Part shown: one piece after another, positions 1-8,437 of the stretch
How positions within the stretch are numbered: position 1 is the stretch's first letter
Layout: each line of letters begins with the position of its first letter
Made by a program: the position numbers and the translations under genes
Notes under the pieces: model-generated
Seen by the model: the letters and a program-made list of their open reading frames with translations, nothing else
The model's database searches: none
Told to the model about the DNA's origin: nothing
Assembly (NCBI RefSeq): GCF_011516945.1
Contig: NZ_WOTH01000015.1
Location: 1-64,000 of the forward strand
Source of the DNA: Acetobacter estunensis
GTDB taxonomy: Bacteria; Pseudomonadota; Alphaproteobacteria; Acetobacterales; Acetobacteraceae
Length of the DNA: 64,000 nt
Reading direction: 5' to 3'

Positions 1-131
1 CAATCTGCTCAAAACGCAGACTGGACGCCATCGCAAAAACCGTCAATCAAATCGCCAAAACCCAGAAATTACCGGCCAAGCACATCAATCAAGGGTTCTT
101 CGATCCCTCCAATTTCGATCACTTTATCTAA
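1..131 (+). CDS. 3' end of an unidentified protein (truncated by window edge)
   Basis: An open frame enters from the left edge, read from base 3, and stops with TAA at 129-131, giving the last 42 residues of a protein. The tail is basic in its first half (Lys/Arg-rich) and ends in Asp-His-Phe-Ile. The other two forward frames also lack stops here, so frame choice rests on composition: this frame has ordinary amino-acid use while the others are Ser/Pro- or Arg/Gln-biased. The family cannot be recognised from so short a tail. Confidence 0.45.
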   Translation, partial: ICSKRRLDAIAKTVNQIAKTQKLPAKHINQGFFDPSNFDHFI

Positions 132-176
132 AGATAAAAACACTTTGTCCGTTCTTTCACTAAACGGCGAACGAGC

Positions 177-431
177 ATGAAAATTTATGGGAACTGGATG
201 AAACAGGCTCCAGCAATAGCCTTTTTGACAGCATCGTTATTGCTCACCGCCTGCTCTGGCCATTCCCACCTAACCCCTCGCCAAGAAGCTCGACGCGATC
301 AGTCGAAACTGCATAATTGCAATGCTACCACGGACCGCACCGCACGAGGTCGGTGCCTGATGGGAGAAGCACGACGCCATTATTTATATGCGCATCCACC
401 GGGACAACGTAGTCCCCATCGCATTCGATAG
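177..431 (+). CDS. Small predicted lipoprotein, 84 aa
   Basis: The product starts with a signal peptide whose hydrophobic core runs over roughly residues 11-24 and ends in a lipobox (Leu-Leu-Thr-Ala-Cys, Cys26), so it should be lipidated and exported to the envelope. The mature part is only about 59 residues, rich in Arg, His and Thr, with two further cysteines (Cys48 and Cys60). No domain is recognised. The ATG at 177 has a weak ribosome-binding site; a second in-frame ATG at 198 would still leave an adequate signal peptide and may be the true start. It is convergent with ackA. Confidence 0.55.
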   Translation: MKIYGNWMKQAPAIAFLTASLLLTACSGHSHLTPRQEARRDQSKLHNCNATTDRTARGRCLMGEARRHYLYAHPPGQRSPHRIR

Positions 432-449
432 ATCACGCTCTTCACAACG

Positions 450-470
450 ACACTCTCTCTTTCAGAGTGT
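450..470. terminator. Hairpin between convergent lipoprotein gene and ackA
   Basis: A perfect 7-bp stem (ACACTCT/AGAGTGT) encloses a 7-base loop in the gap between two convergent genes. No T-run follows on either strand, so it is a weak candidate for a bidirectional terminator; position is the main argument. Confidence 0.35.
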
Positions 471-585
471 GAAGAATTCGGCCTTCACAAAACCTGACCG
501 TGAGATATCTACTATAATAGACGCATTCCTATCTCAGTAAAAATTCATAATGCCCAATGCCGCTCTCTTCACAGATAAGCGGAAA

Positions 586-1788
586 TCAGAGAGCTCTCGC
601 TCGGCCATCCCCCAGCACTGCCAACGTGTGCCGGACAATCATCGCATCCTCATCCGTCGGAATGACCCACACCTCAACCTCACTGTCCGGCGTACTGATG
701 ATATCCGCATGACGGAGATTCGCCTGCGGGTCGATCTTCACCCCCAACCAGGCAAGTTTCTCACACACCATCGCGCGGATCTCACTCGCGTGCTCGCCAA
801 TCCCGGCGGTAAAGACGAAACCATCCAGCCCCTGAAGCGAAGCGATCAGGCCGCCAGCCTGCCGCGCCAGCACATGCACGAAAATCTCCACCGCTTCGCG
901 CGCCTTCGGCTCGGCGCTCGCTAAAAGAGTGCGCATGTCATTTGCCACGCCACCCGAGAGTGCCAGCAGCCCCGACTCCCGATAAAGCAGATGCCGCACT
1001 TCATCGACGGACAGACCGAACTGGTTTTCCAGATACAGCACAATGGCTGGGTCCAACGCACCGCAACGTGTACCCATCACCAGTCCGTCCAAAGGCGAAA
1101 ACCCCATGGTCGTGTCGAGACTCCGGCCTGCCTGCAAGGCGCAGAGACTGGCTCCATTGCCCAGATGCGCCACAATCACCCGTCCTTTTGCCAGATGGGG
1201 AGCAATGCTTTCGAGCTTACGGGCAATGTATTCGTAAGACAGGCCGTGAAAGCCATAACGCCTTACACCGGCGGCCTCATAAACCGCAGGCAAAGCGAAC
1301 CGCCGCGCCACGGCAGGCATGGTTCTGTGAAACGCTGTATCGAAACACGCCACTTGTGGCACGTCCGGGCACAGCTTCATCATTGAACGGATAAGCGCGA
1401 GATTATGAGGAATATGCAGCGGCGCAATGGGGGTGAGCTTCTCAAGCGAAGCAATCAACGCCGGCGTAACCCGCTCAGGGGCCATATGATCCGGCCCACC
1501 ATGCACGACACGGTGACCGATAGCCGTTAGTTCATCGCCCGTAAGATGTTCACGCACACGGACCGCCACTTCTTCCAGCAACGGCTGCATGGACGTCTCA
1601 CTATCTGTCCAGCGACGTTCGGCGAGAATGGCTCCCTGTGCATTCTTGAGAACAAAATGGGGGGCAGAGCCGATATCCTCAATCTCGCCTTTAAGCAAAA
1701 GCGACGACTGACCTTCCTCTCCAACAGTTGTGGCGGAGAATTTAAGGCTGGAGGAGCCAGCGTTGAGCGCGAGAACGATCCGGGGCAT
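586..1788 (-). CDS. ackA: Acetate kinase
   Basis: Cytoplasmic acetate kinase (ATP + acetate to ADP + acetyl phosphate). The 400-residue length is typical. Visible family signatures are the N-terminal Leu-Asn-Ala-Gly-Ser-Ser-Ser-Leu-Lys box, the Gly-His-Arg-Val-Val-His-Gly-Gly block, the Phe-Asp-Thr-Ala-Phe-His segment, the His-Leu-Gly-Asn-Gly-Ala-Ser-Leu phosphate-binding loop, and the C-terminal Thr-Ala-Gly-Ile-Gly-Glu box. The ATG is preceded by a good GGGAGG site about 8 bases upstream. No phosphotransacetylase or phosphoketolase gene lies beside it; in relatives ackA often follows a phosphoketolase gene (xfp), so its acetyl-phosphate source is encoded elsewhere. Its stop lies near a hairpin at 450-470. 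Confidence 0.96.
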   Translation of the reverse strand: MPRIVLALNAGSSSLKFSATTVGEEGQSSLLLKGEIEDIGSAPHFVLKNAQGAILAERRWTDSETSMQPLLEEVAVRVREHLTGDELTAIGHRVVHGGPDHMAPERVTPALIASLEKLTPIAPLHIPHNLALIRSMMKLCPDVPQVACFDTAFHRTMPAVARRFALPAVYEAAGVRRYGFHGLSYEYIARKLESIAPHLAKGRVIVAHLGNGASLCALQAGRSLDTTMGFSPLDGLVMGTRCGALDPAIVLYLENQFGLSVDEVRHLLYRESGLLALSGGVANDMRTLLASAEPKAREAVEIFVHVLARQAGGLIASLQGLDGFVFTAGIGEHASEIRAMVCEKLAWLGVKIDPQANLRHADIISTPDSEVEVWVIPTDEDAMIVRHTLAVLGDGRARAL

Positions 1789-1848
1789 CAGGCAAGCCTC
1801 CCTTCATGCAGCAGAAAGCCGTCATGATGACACGGATCGCTGCATCAG

Positions 1849-1875
1849 GCAGCCTCCGTAACGAACAGAGGCTGC
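1849..1875 (-). terminator. Stem-loop between ugd and ackA
   Basis: An 8-bp perfect GC-rich stem (GCAGCCTC/GAGGCTGC) with an 11-base loop lies just downstream of the ugd stop on the minus strand and upstream of ackA. It could end ugd transcription, but there is no following T-run, so it could also be a processing or attenuating structure. Confidence 0.4.
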
Positions 1876-1890
1876 TGGTAAAGGGTGGTC

Positions 1891-3216
1891 TCAGGGACGA
1901 CCGATCGACTGATACTCCAGCCCTTCGGCACGCATAGCCTGCGGGTCGAAGATGTTGCGCAGATCCACAACAACCTTGCCCTTCATGGCCTCACGAATCG
2001 CCTTGGGAGCCAGTGCGCGGAAAATCGTCCATTCCGTCAGAACGACCAGCGCGTCCGCGTCCTTGGCCGCATCCAGCGCGTCCTTGCAGTAAACCGTAGA
2101 GGGCGGCAACATCGGCTTGGCCACGTCCATGCCCACTGGGTCATAGGCACGAACTTCCGCTCCCGCTTCTGCCAAACGATGCAGGATGGGGATCGACGGC
2201 GCCTCGCGCATGTCGTCCGTCTCGGGCTTGAAGGTCAGCCCCAGCACGGCAATCTTCTTGCCATGCACCGAGCCGCCACATGCCGCGATGATGCGTCCAG
2301 CCATGCCAATTTTGCGCGCATCGTTGACCTGCACCGTGGTCTCGACCAGCCGGATCGGGCTACCGGCTTCCTGCCCGATACGCGAGAGCGCCAGCGTGTC
2401 CTTGGGGAAGCAGGAACCGCCATAGCCCGGACCGGGGTGCAGGAACTTACGCCCGATACGGCCATCCAGTCCCATTCCCTTCGCGAGATCATGCACATCA
2501 GCGCCGAGCTTCTCGCACAGATTGGCGATCTCGTTGATGAAGGAGATCTTCACGGCAAGGAAGGAGTTGGAGGCGTATTTCGTCAGTTCCGCCGTTTCGA
2601 GATTCATGAACACCAGCGGTGCTTCGATGATGTAGAGCGGACGGTAGATCTTGCGCATCACCGCCTCGGCGCGCTCGCCACCGTCAGCAGCCTTGCGATC
2701 CAGACCGATGATGACGCGATCGGGCTTCATGAAGTCCCCGATCGCGCTGCCCTCACGCAGGAACTCGGGGTTCGAGGCCACGTCGAACTCGGCGTCCGGC
2801 CGCTCCGCGCGGATGATTTCCGCAATCCGGCGGCTGGTGCCACACGGCACCGTGGACTTCGTGACGACGACCGTATAGCCGGTCAGCGCGTTGGCGATCT
2901 GCCGGGCGGCCGTGTGAACATACTGCATGTCCGCCGCGCCATCGCCATTGCGGGGCGGCGTGCCCACGGCGATGAAAACAGCCTCAGCTCCTTTCACGGC
3001 GGCGGCGATGTCATCACCGAATGTCAGGCGCCCCGCCTGCATGTTCGATTCGACAAGCTTGTCGAGTCCGGGCTCATAAATGGGAATACGCCCCTCGCGC
3101 AGAGCCGCCAGTCGCGTCGGGCTGTTTTCGACAACCGCGACCTCGATACCGAATTCCGCAAAACACGCGGCCGAGACGAGGCCGACATAGCCTCCACCGA
3201 TCATCGCAATACGCAC
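1891..3216 (-). CDS. ugd: UDP-glucose 6-dehydrogenase
   Basis: Oxidises UDP-glucose to UDP-glucuronate with two NAD+, supplying acidic sugar for exopolysaccharide or lipid modification. The 441-residue chain shows the N-terminal Rossmann motif Gly-Gly-Gly-Tyr-Val-Gly-Leu (7-13), the Gly-Thr-Pro-Pro loop (85-88), Ser-Thr-Val-Pro-Cys-Gly-Thr (121-127), the Asn-Pro-Glu-Phe-Leu-Arg-Glu-Gly substrate loop (149-156), and the catalytic cysteine Cys269 within Gly-Gly-Ser-Cys-Phe-Pro-Lys-Asp. The C-terminal UDP-binding domain carries the Phe-Lys-Pro-x-Thr-Asp-Asp-x-Arg motif. It is transcribed alone or with ackA on the minus strand. A role in the glycan locus about 41 kb away is plausible but inferred. 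Confidence 0.96.
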   Translation of the reverse strand: MRIAMIGGGYVGLVSAACFAEFGIEVAVVENSPTRLAALREGRIPIYEPGLDKLVESNMQAGRLTFGDDIAAAVKGAEAVFIAVGTPPRNGDGAADMQYVHTAARQIANALTGYTVVVTKSTVPCGTSRRIAEIIRAERPDAEFDVASNPEFLREGSAIGDFMKPDRVIIGLDRKAADGGERAEAVMRKIYRPLYIIEAPLVFMNLETAELTKYASNSFLAVKISFINEIANLCEKLGADVHDLAKGMGLDGRIGRKFLHPGPGYGGSCFPKDTLALSRIGQEAGSPIRLVETTVQVNDARKIGMAGRIIAACGGSVHGKKIAVLGLTFKPETDDMREAPSIPILHRLAEAGAEVRAYDPVGMDVAKPMLPPSTVYCKDALDAAKDADALVVLTEWTIFRALAPKAIREAMKGKVVVDLRNIFDPQAMRAEGLEYQSIGRP

Positions 3217-3489
3217 TTGAAATCTCCTCCCGGTTTTCCGGGCCAGTCCGAGCAGATAGGGGAACGCCTGTCCCCCGAGACAGGACGAACAATGAGCCTG
3301 TCAGAGCGGGCGCGGTCAAGGCCGCAAAAAGAGGAAGGGACATGATCTTTCCAGAAAAGCCTCATTCCATCCACTGTTCTTTGACGTAAGCGGATGCCCG
3401 GGTTACGGCATGTTCTTTATCCGCTGCGCGCGGTACCCGAAAAGTCCACCACGCAACGGATTATACGACCAAGGACCAAGACCCACCGG

Positions 3490-4275
3490 ATGAATGCCTT
3501 TCTCGATCTTGTGGCCCTGATCGGCCGGACAGTGCTGGCTATTGCCTGCGGCACGGGCGCCATCACGCTGTTCGCGTTGGAAGGTCTCTCCCATCTGGTA
3601 CGCCCTCCCTTTTACTGGCGGGTTTTCCTCGGCTCCCTGCGCGATACCGGCTTTCTCTCCCTTCCGGTGGTGGCACTGACCGCCCTTTTCTCCGGCGGTG
3701 TGATTGCGCTCCAGTCCTATACAGGCTTTGCGCAGTATCATGCCCAGAGCGCCATCGCGAACATCGTGGTGCTGGCCGTAACCCGTGAACTCGGCCCAGT
3801 TATGGCGGGCCTGATGGTGGCCGGACGGGTGGGTGCTGCCATGGCCGCACAGATCGGCACCATGCGCGTGACGGATCAGATCGACGCGCTGACGACACTG
3901 CGCACCAATCCGATGAAATACCTCGTCACTCCGCGACTGCTGGCCGGCATCATCTCCCTGCCCCTGCTTGTCGTGGTGGCGGACATTCTTGGCGTGATGG
4001 GAGGCTTCACCGTCTCCACCGCCAAACTTGGCTTTGCGCCTGAAACCTACATCATGGCGACCCTCAACGGCCTAAAAGTGGAAGACGTGACCGTGGGGCT
4101 CGTGAAAGCAGCCGTGTTCGGTTTCCTCATCGCGCTCATGGGCTGTTACTACGGCTACACCAGCCGTGGCGGCGCGGAAGGCGTGGGAAGCGCCACCACA
4201 TCCGCCGTGGTCTCGGCCTCCATTCTCGTGCTGGCCTTCGATTATCTTCTGACGGATCTGTTTTTCGCCCAATGA
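3490..4275 (+). CDS. mlaE: MlaE-type ABC transporter permease
   Basis: Inner-membrane permease of the MlaE/YrbE family, which moves phospholipids between inner and outer membranes. From the ATG at 3490 the product is 261 residues, the family norm; an in-frame upstream start at 3394 would add 32 non-conserved residues and is rejected. Characteristic segments are the central Val-Thr-Arg-Glu-Leu-Gly-Pro-Val block, the Gly-Arg-Val-Gly-Ala-Ala-Met-Ala-Ala stretch and the Glu/Asp-rich loop with Thr-Asp-Gln-Ile-Asp-Ala-Leu, followed by several membrane helices. Its stop overlaps the ATP-binding gene start (ATGA). No mlaD or mlaC gene follows, so the substrate-binding parts of this system must lie elsewhere. 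Confidence 0.88.
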   Translation: MNAFLDLVALIGRTVLAIACGTGAITLFALEGLSHLVRPPFYWRVFLGSLRDTGFLSLPVVALTALFSGGVIALQSYTGFAQYHAQSAIANIVVLAVTRELGPVMAGLMVAGRVGAAMAAQIGTMRVTDQIDALTTLRTNPMKYLVTPRLLAGIISLPLLVVVADILGVMGGFTVSTAKLGFAPETYIMATLNGLKVEDVTVGLVKAAVFGFLIALMGCYYGYTSRGGAEGVGSATTSAVVSASILVLAFDYLLTDLFFAQ

Positions 4276-5063
4276 CCGAGCCAGCCCCCCTTCCCAAGAT
4301 TCGTATTCGCGGCCTGCGCAAAGCCTTTGGTGCAAAGCAGGTGCTGGACGGCATTGATCTGGACGTACCGCAGGGCACCTCCTTCGTCGTCATCGGCGGC
4401 TCAGGCTCCGGCAAATCCGTGCTGCTGCGCTGCATCCTCGGTCTCATCACCCCGGACGAAGGCATCATCGAAATCGATGGCGTGGATGTGCTGCGCGCTC
4501 CACAGAGAGAGCGCGAGGAACGGCTGGAAGAAATCGGGATGCTGTTTCAGAACGGCGCCCTTTTCGACAGTCTGTCCGTATGGGAAAATGTCGCGTTCGC
4601 CCTGCTTGCCCCAACAGCCTCCCCTCGCCTCTCCCGCGCACAGGCCCGCGTCCGCGCCAATGACGTTCTGGCGCAGGTCGGGCTGGATGCATCCGTGGGC
4701 GATCTCTATCCCTCCGAGCTTTCGGGCGGCATGCAAAAGCGCGTGGGGCTTGCCCGCGCCATAGCGGATCGTCCTGAAATCCTGTTTTTCGATGAGCCTA
4801 CTACAGGCCTCGATCCCATCATGGGCGCGGTGATCGATGGGCTGATCGTGGACTGTGTGAAGCGTATGGGCTCAACGGCCATTGCCATCACGCACGACAT
4901 GGCCTCCGCCCAGCGCATTGGCGATCAGGCCGCCATGCTCTATCGCGGCAAACTGGTGTGGCAGGGACCGGCAAGTTCGCTCATGCACAGCGGCAATCCG
5001 ATGGTGGATCAGTTCACCCATGGACGTCGGGAAGGCCCGATCACCATGGAATTGCGACGCTGA
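4272..5063 (+). CDS. mlaF: MlaF-type ABC transporter ATP-binding protein
   Basis: ATPase partner of the preceding permease. The 263 residues contain Walker A (Gly-Gly-Ser-Gly-Ser-Gly-Lys-Ser, near residues 39-46), the Q-loop, the signature Leu-Ser-Gly-Gly-Met-Gln-Lys-Arg (MlaF family variant with Met-Gln-Lys) and Walker B Leu-Phe-Phe-Asp-Glu-Pro-Thr-Thr-Gly-Leu-Asp-Pro, then the switch histidine in Ile-Thr-His-Asp. The start codon overlaps the mlaE stop by four bases, indicating translational coupling. The anmK start follows 10 bases after the stop, so the three genes probably form one transcript although anmK acts in a different process. Confidence 0.92.
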   Translation: MTEPAPLPKIRIRGLRKAFGAKQVLDGIDLDVPQGTSFVVIGGSGSGKSVLLRCILGLITPDEGIIEIDGVDVLRAPQREREERLEEIGMLFQNGALFDSLSVWENVAFALLAPTASPRLSRAQARVRANDVLAQVGLDASVGDLYPSELSGGMQKRVGLARAIADRPEILFFDEPTTGLDPIMGAVIDGLIVDCVKRMGSTAIAITHDMASAQRIGDQAAMLYRGKLVWQGPASSLMHSGNPMVDQFTHGRREGPITMELRR

Positions 5064-5073
5064 CGGCCTTTCC

Positions 5074-6198
5074 ATGACACGCCCCCTGACCGTTATCGGA
5101 CTGATGAGCGGCACCTCGCTCGATGGCGTCGATGCCGCCGTGATCCGCACGGACGGCGAACGGGTCTTCGCTCATGGACCGTCATTCGAACTGCCCTACC
5201 CGTCTGAACTGCGCCAGCGCACCCGCGATCTGCTGGATCGTGCGAGTGAACTGGATGCACATGATCCTGAACTTCTGTCCGTTGAGCGCGCCCTCACGCT
5301 CCATCACGTAGAAACCGTGCAAACACTCCGCGCGCGCGCCGAAATGCCGATCGATCTGCTCGGTTTCCATGGGCAGACAATTTTCCACGCTCCCGCCCAA
5401 CACCGGACGTGGCAGATCGGCGATGCCGCGCTGCTGTCACGCGAAACCGGGCTGGCAGTAGTTCATGACTTCCGCAGCGCGGATGTCGCTGCTGGCGGTG
5501 AAGGCGCACCGCTTGCGCCGTGTTACCACGCAGCACTCCTGCATGACGCACCGCGTCCCGTGGCGGTGCTCAACATTGGCGGCGTGGCCAATGTAACGTT
5601 TATCGACCGCGATGGCACAATCATTGCCTGCGACACCGGACCGGGCAATGCCTTGCTGGATGACTGGGCACTTCGGCACACCGGTCGCTCCTGCGATGTG
5701 AATGGAAATCTTGCCCGGGCCGGTCGCGTTGATCGGGACATTCTTGAACGCCTGCTCGCCCACCCTTATTTTCAGCGTCCCGCCCCAAAATCTCTGGATC
5801 GTCTCTCTTTTGCCATGGCTCTCGACGCCGTGCGCAACCTCAGCCCCGAGGACGGTGCTGCCACTCTCACGGCCTTTACCGTGCAGGCGATCGCCCGCAC
5901 GTCCCTGCCGCATCGTCCCGAGGTCTGGTTTGTCTGTGGCGGAGGACGCCACAACCCCATGTTCATGGAAGGCTTGCGGCATACCCTTCAGGCATCGGTC
6001 GAACCCGTTGAAGCGCTCGGGTGGAACGGCGATGCTCTGGAAGCCGAGTGTTTCGGCTATCTTGCCGTGCGAGCATTGAGAGGACTGCCGCTTTCATCCC
6101 CTCTCATCACAGGCGCTCCCTCGTCAATTTCCGGTGGAAGGCTGACATGTTCGGGGCTGCATCCCATCCCCCAGTGGCTCGGTGATTTCGAGAGATAA
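5074..6198 (+). CDS. anmK: Anhydro-N-acetylmuramic acid kinase
   Basis: Cytoplasmic enzyme of peptidoglycan recycling that hydrolyses and phosphorylates 1,6-anhydro-MurNAc to MurNAc-6-phosphate. The 374 residues show the N-terminal Gly-Leu-Met-Ser-Gly-Thr-Ser-Leu-Asp-Gly-Val-Asp motif (residues 9-20), Gly-Phe-His-Gly-Gln-Thr, the Asp-Phe-Arg-x-x-Asp catalytic region, Asn-Ile-Gly-Gly-Val-Ala-Asn and Asp-Thr-Gly-Pro-Gly-Asn. The frame is open upstream to 4882 inside mlaF, but conservation begins at the ATG at 5074, ten bases after the mlaF stop. An AnmK without a neighbouring MurQ etherase gene is common in alphaproteobacteria. Confidence 0.95.
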   Translation: MTRPLTVIGLMSGTSLDGVDAAVIRTDGERVFAHGPSFELPYPSELRQRTRDLLDRASELDAHDPELLSVERALTLHHVETVQTLRARAEMPIDLLGFHGQTIFHAPAQHRTWQIGDAALLSRETGLAVVHDFRSADVAAGGEGAPLAPCYHAALLHDAPRPVAVLNIGGVANVTFIDRDGTIIACDTGPGNALLDDWALRHTGRSCDVNGNLARAGRVDRDILERLLAHPYFQRPAPKSLDRLSFAMALDAVRNLSPEDGAATLTAFTVQAIARTSLPHRPEVWFVCGGGRHNPMFMEGLRHTLQASVEPVEALGWNGDALEAECFGYLAVRALRGLPLSSPLITGAPSSISGGRLTCSGLHPIPQWLGDFER

Positions 6199-6205
6199 GT
6201 CATGC

Positions 6206-6234
6206 TTGACGCCCTTCGTGAGCACGACTAATTA
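6206..6234 (+). promoter_or_regulatory. Sigma-70-type promoter of tRNA-Thr
   Basis: TTGACG (6206-6211) and TAATTA (6229-6234) are separated by exactly 17 bases and lie 11 bases upstream of the tRNA 5' end, where a housekeeping promoter is expected. Confidence 0.7.
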
Positions 6235-6245
6235 GTCCGCGTCAG

Positions 6246-6320
6246 GCCGGCGTAGCACAGTGGTAGTGCAGCTGATTTGTAATCAGAAGGTCGGGAGTTC
6301 AAATCTCTCCGCCGGCACCA
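6246..6320 (+). tRNA. tRNA-Thr (anticodon UGU)
   Basis: A 75-base cloverleaf: 7-bp acceptor stem GCCGGCG/CGCCGGC, D-arm with GTGGTAG loop, anticodon loop TTTGTAA with anticodon TGT at 6278-6280, five-base variable region, and a T-arm with GTTCAAATC. The 3' CCA is encoded. It reads ACA codons. No tRNA or integrase gene adjoins it. Confidence 0.95.
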
Positions 6321-6532
6321 TGATTTCCCAATAAAAACAAACTGTTGATAGCGTAAGCTACCCTTTCATTTTAAGCCTATATCTACTTCTGTCAGCTGGA
6401 GACAGGGACAACAGCGCATCTTGCTCGACGCACCTGTTTTCCCTGAGGCCGTAGCCCACCGCAAATACCGGAATGCCATTCACAGAGCAGAAGTTGGTCT
6501 CTTAAGCCTATCAGCAGATGACTTTTTTCATC

Positions 6533-8278
6533 TTAAATCAGCCCGTAACGCTCCAGTAAATTGTCCACTTCCGTTCCATCCGTCAGATGACGAACCAGCC
6601 CGGAGGCTGGTACTTTCTTCCCGTCCCGCAGTTCACCCGCAGCTTGCAGCAGCATCCGAACATCATAGATGCTGCCAAAAACTTCCGGCACAGCCCGGTC
6701 AACATCAAGTAACGTATAGACTGCCTCCATCGCCGTGCGGACGGAATATTCCGTCGTAAACACCGTATCACGCGGCGTTTCAGCGAACTGTCCGAGAAAG
6801 GCCAGATTGACACTCCCGTCCGGCACCACCTTCGGACGGTCTCCCGGAGAGCGCGGCATGAACTGCGCCGTAATGAAGGGCATCATGCAAGGATGTGTGA
6901 TCGCCCCTTTCGCCGCCATGTCATCGATCTGATCCGTTGGCACGCCCATGTGAAACAGCCACTCCCGCGTGATGTCTTCGCCTGTGCATTCCTGCATCGG
7001 CTTTTTCACGTAATCACCCGGCACATCACTGAACAGGCCGTAAAGCCACGCCACCATCTGCCCTTTTTTCTGCCCTTTGAAATGGGGCTGCCGACTGACC
7101 ACCCAACTCATCAACCATGCGGAATCCTGAATCGTGATCGGCCCTCCCGTTACCGTCCGTCCGGAGAACGGATCGCGGCCCGTCACCTTATGCACAAGTG
7201 CAGGGATGCGTTCATCCAGCGTCGTGACCGTCGCAGATTCCCAGCGAGATTTCTTCGTATCACTGCAGAACACATCCGGCCTTCCAAATGCCGGATCCTG
7301 CGCCGCAATATTGCGCCAAAGCTGCCAGATGCTTCCTTCGTGAATGGAAGAATCGATCGGCGCAGGCATGTGATGGTCACCCCAACGAGAGTTCTCCACC
7401 ATGGAGCCATTGGTAACGAAAACCAGTTCATCCGGGCTGAGATCGACACCTGCTGCCGCACCGTTTTCCAGCCAGTCGATATGGGTCGCCACTTTTTTCC
7501 CATCCGATGTATCGACCGTAACATTCGTTACCCGCACACCATGCCGAACCACGACACCCTGATCGGCAAGCCATGTAACCAGCGGCTTACTCAGGGATTC
7601 CTGCTGATTGTATTTGGTGAACTTCAGGGTGTGCAGATCCTTCAATCCAAGAATCTGATGTATAAAGCGGGCAAGATAACGCTTCATCTCAATCGCGCTA
7701 TGCCAGGTCTCGAAGGCAAACATCGAGCGCCAGAACAGCCAGAAATTCGACTTCATGAAATCGACCGACAGCACATCGCTGATGGTCTTTCCAGCAAGCT
7801 TTTCCTCATCTGCAAGGATGAGCGAAACGATCTCCTTCCGGGCCTTCCCGGTCAGCGTCAGCTTGTCGCGCCCCGGCAGGGGCTGCCCCCGCCCGCACAT
7901 TGCCCGTACCGGACTGCTGCTAGGATCCACCCGATTGAGACGATAGAATTCATCGAGCACGGAGGCGTCCGGCACTTCCAGCGATGGAATGGAACTATAA
8001 AGATCCCACAGACACTGGAACTGCTCCTCCATTTCCCGGCCACCCCGGATCAGCCAGCCGGTCTCTGCATTGCCAGCGCCGTCCAACGCCCCGCCATCGG
8101 CGTCCGATGCCTCAAGAATGGTGATCTTCTGAGGGTCCATCTGCGCGTCACGGATCAGAAATGCTGCCGCTGCCATGCCAGCAAGACCACCGCCCACAAT
8201 CCACGCTGAACGATTTTCAATTCCGGCCGGCTTTTCAGGACGAACGAAAGCTTCGAAATTACTGTGAGCATATCTCAT
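6533..8278 (-). CDS. ohyA: Oleate hydratase (FAD-dependent fatty acid hydratase)
   Basis: Adds water across the cis-9 double bond of oleic and related unsaturated fatty acids to give 10-hydroxy fatty acids, usually acting on membrane-released or exogenous lipids. The 581-residue length fits the family. The N-terminus has the typical Asn-Phe-Glu-Ala-Phe-x-Arg-Pro segment followed by the FAD-binding Val-Gly-Gly-Gly-Leu-Ala-Gly loop (about 27-33), and the Gly-Gly-Arg-Glu-Met-Glu block holding the conserved catalytic glutamate. The ATG at 8278 was chosen because GGAGGTG lies 9 bases upstream and the family start aligns there; the open frame extends 39 residues further. The aquaporin-like gene lies 159 bases upstream in the same direction, so the two may be cotranscribed. 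Confidence 0.94.
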   Translation of the reverse strand: MRYAHSNFEAFVRPEKPAGIENRSAWIVGGGLAGMAAAAFLIRDAQMDPQKITILEASDADGGALDGAGNAETGWLIRGGREMEEQFQCLWDLYSSIPSLEVPDASVLDEFYRLNRVDPSSSPVRAMCGRGQPLPGRDKLTLTGKARKEIVSLILADEEKLAGKTISDVLSVDFMKSNFWLFWRSMFAFETWHSAIEMKRYLARFIHQILGLKDLHTLKFTKYNQQESLSKPLVTWLADQGVVVRHGVRVTNVTVDTSDGKKVATHIDWLENGAAAGVDLSPDELVFVTNGSMVENSRWGDHHMPAPIDSSIHEGSIWQLWRNIAAQDPAFGRPDVFCSDTKKSRWESATVTTLDERIPALVHKVTGRDPFSGRTVTGGPITIQDSAWLMSWVVSRQPHFKGQKKGQMVAWLYGLFSDVPGDYVKKPMQECTGEDITREWLFHMGVPTDQIDDMAAKGAITHPCMMPFITAQFMPRSPGDRPKVVPDGSVNLAFLGQFAETPRDTVFTTEYSVRTAMEAVYTLLDVDRAVPEVFGSIYDVRMLLQAAGELRDGKKVPASGLVRHLTDGTEVDNLLERYGLI

Positions 8279-8437
8279 GGGATGTTCACCTCCGGTCAGG
8301 GCGACAGCGTATCCATCCGCCGCTCCATATGGAAAACTTCGCTGACGATCACATGCTTCTTCTTCGCGCCTGTCCTTGACGTGCATCATCTTCACGCAAA
8401 GCGTGATGTCGCTCTTGTTCTCCTGTCTGCCGAAGCT

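Noticed and set aside
501-540. TATAAT-like sequence near 510-520 as a promoter
   Set aside because: No -35 box with proper spacing and no gene downstream on that strand.
1885-3345. A 486-codon open frame on the plus strand antisense to ugd
   Set aside because: It mirrors ugd, has no family features and high His/Arg content typical of antisense frames in GC-rich DNA.
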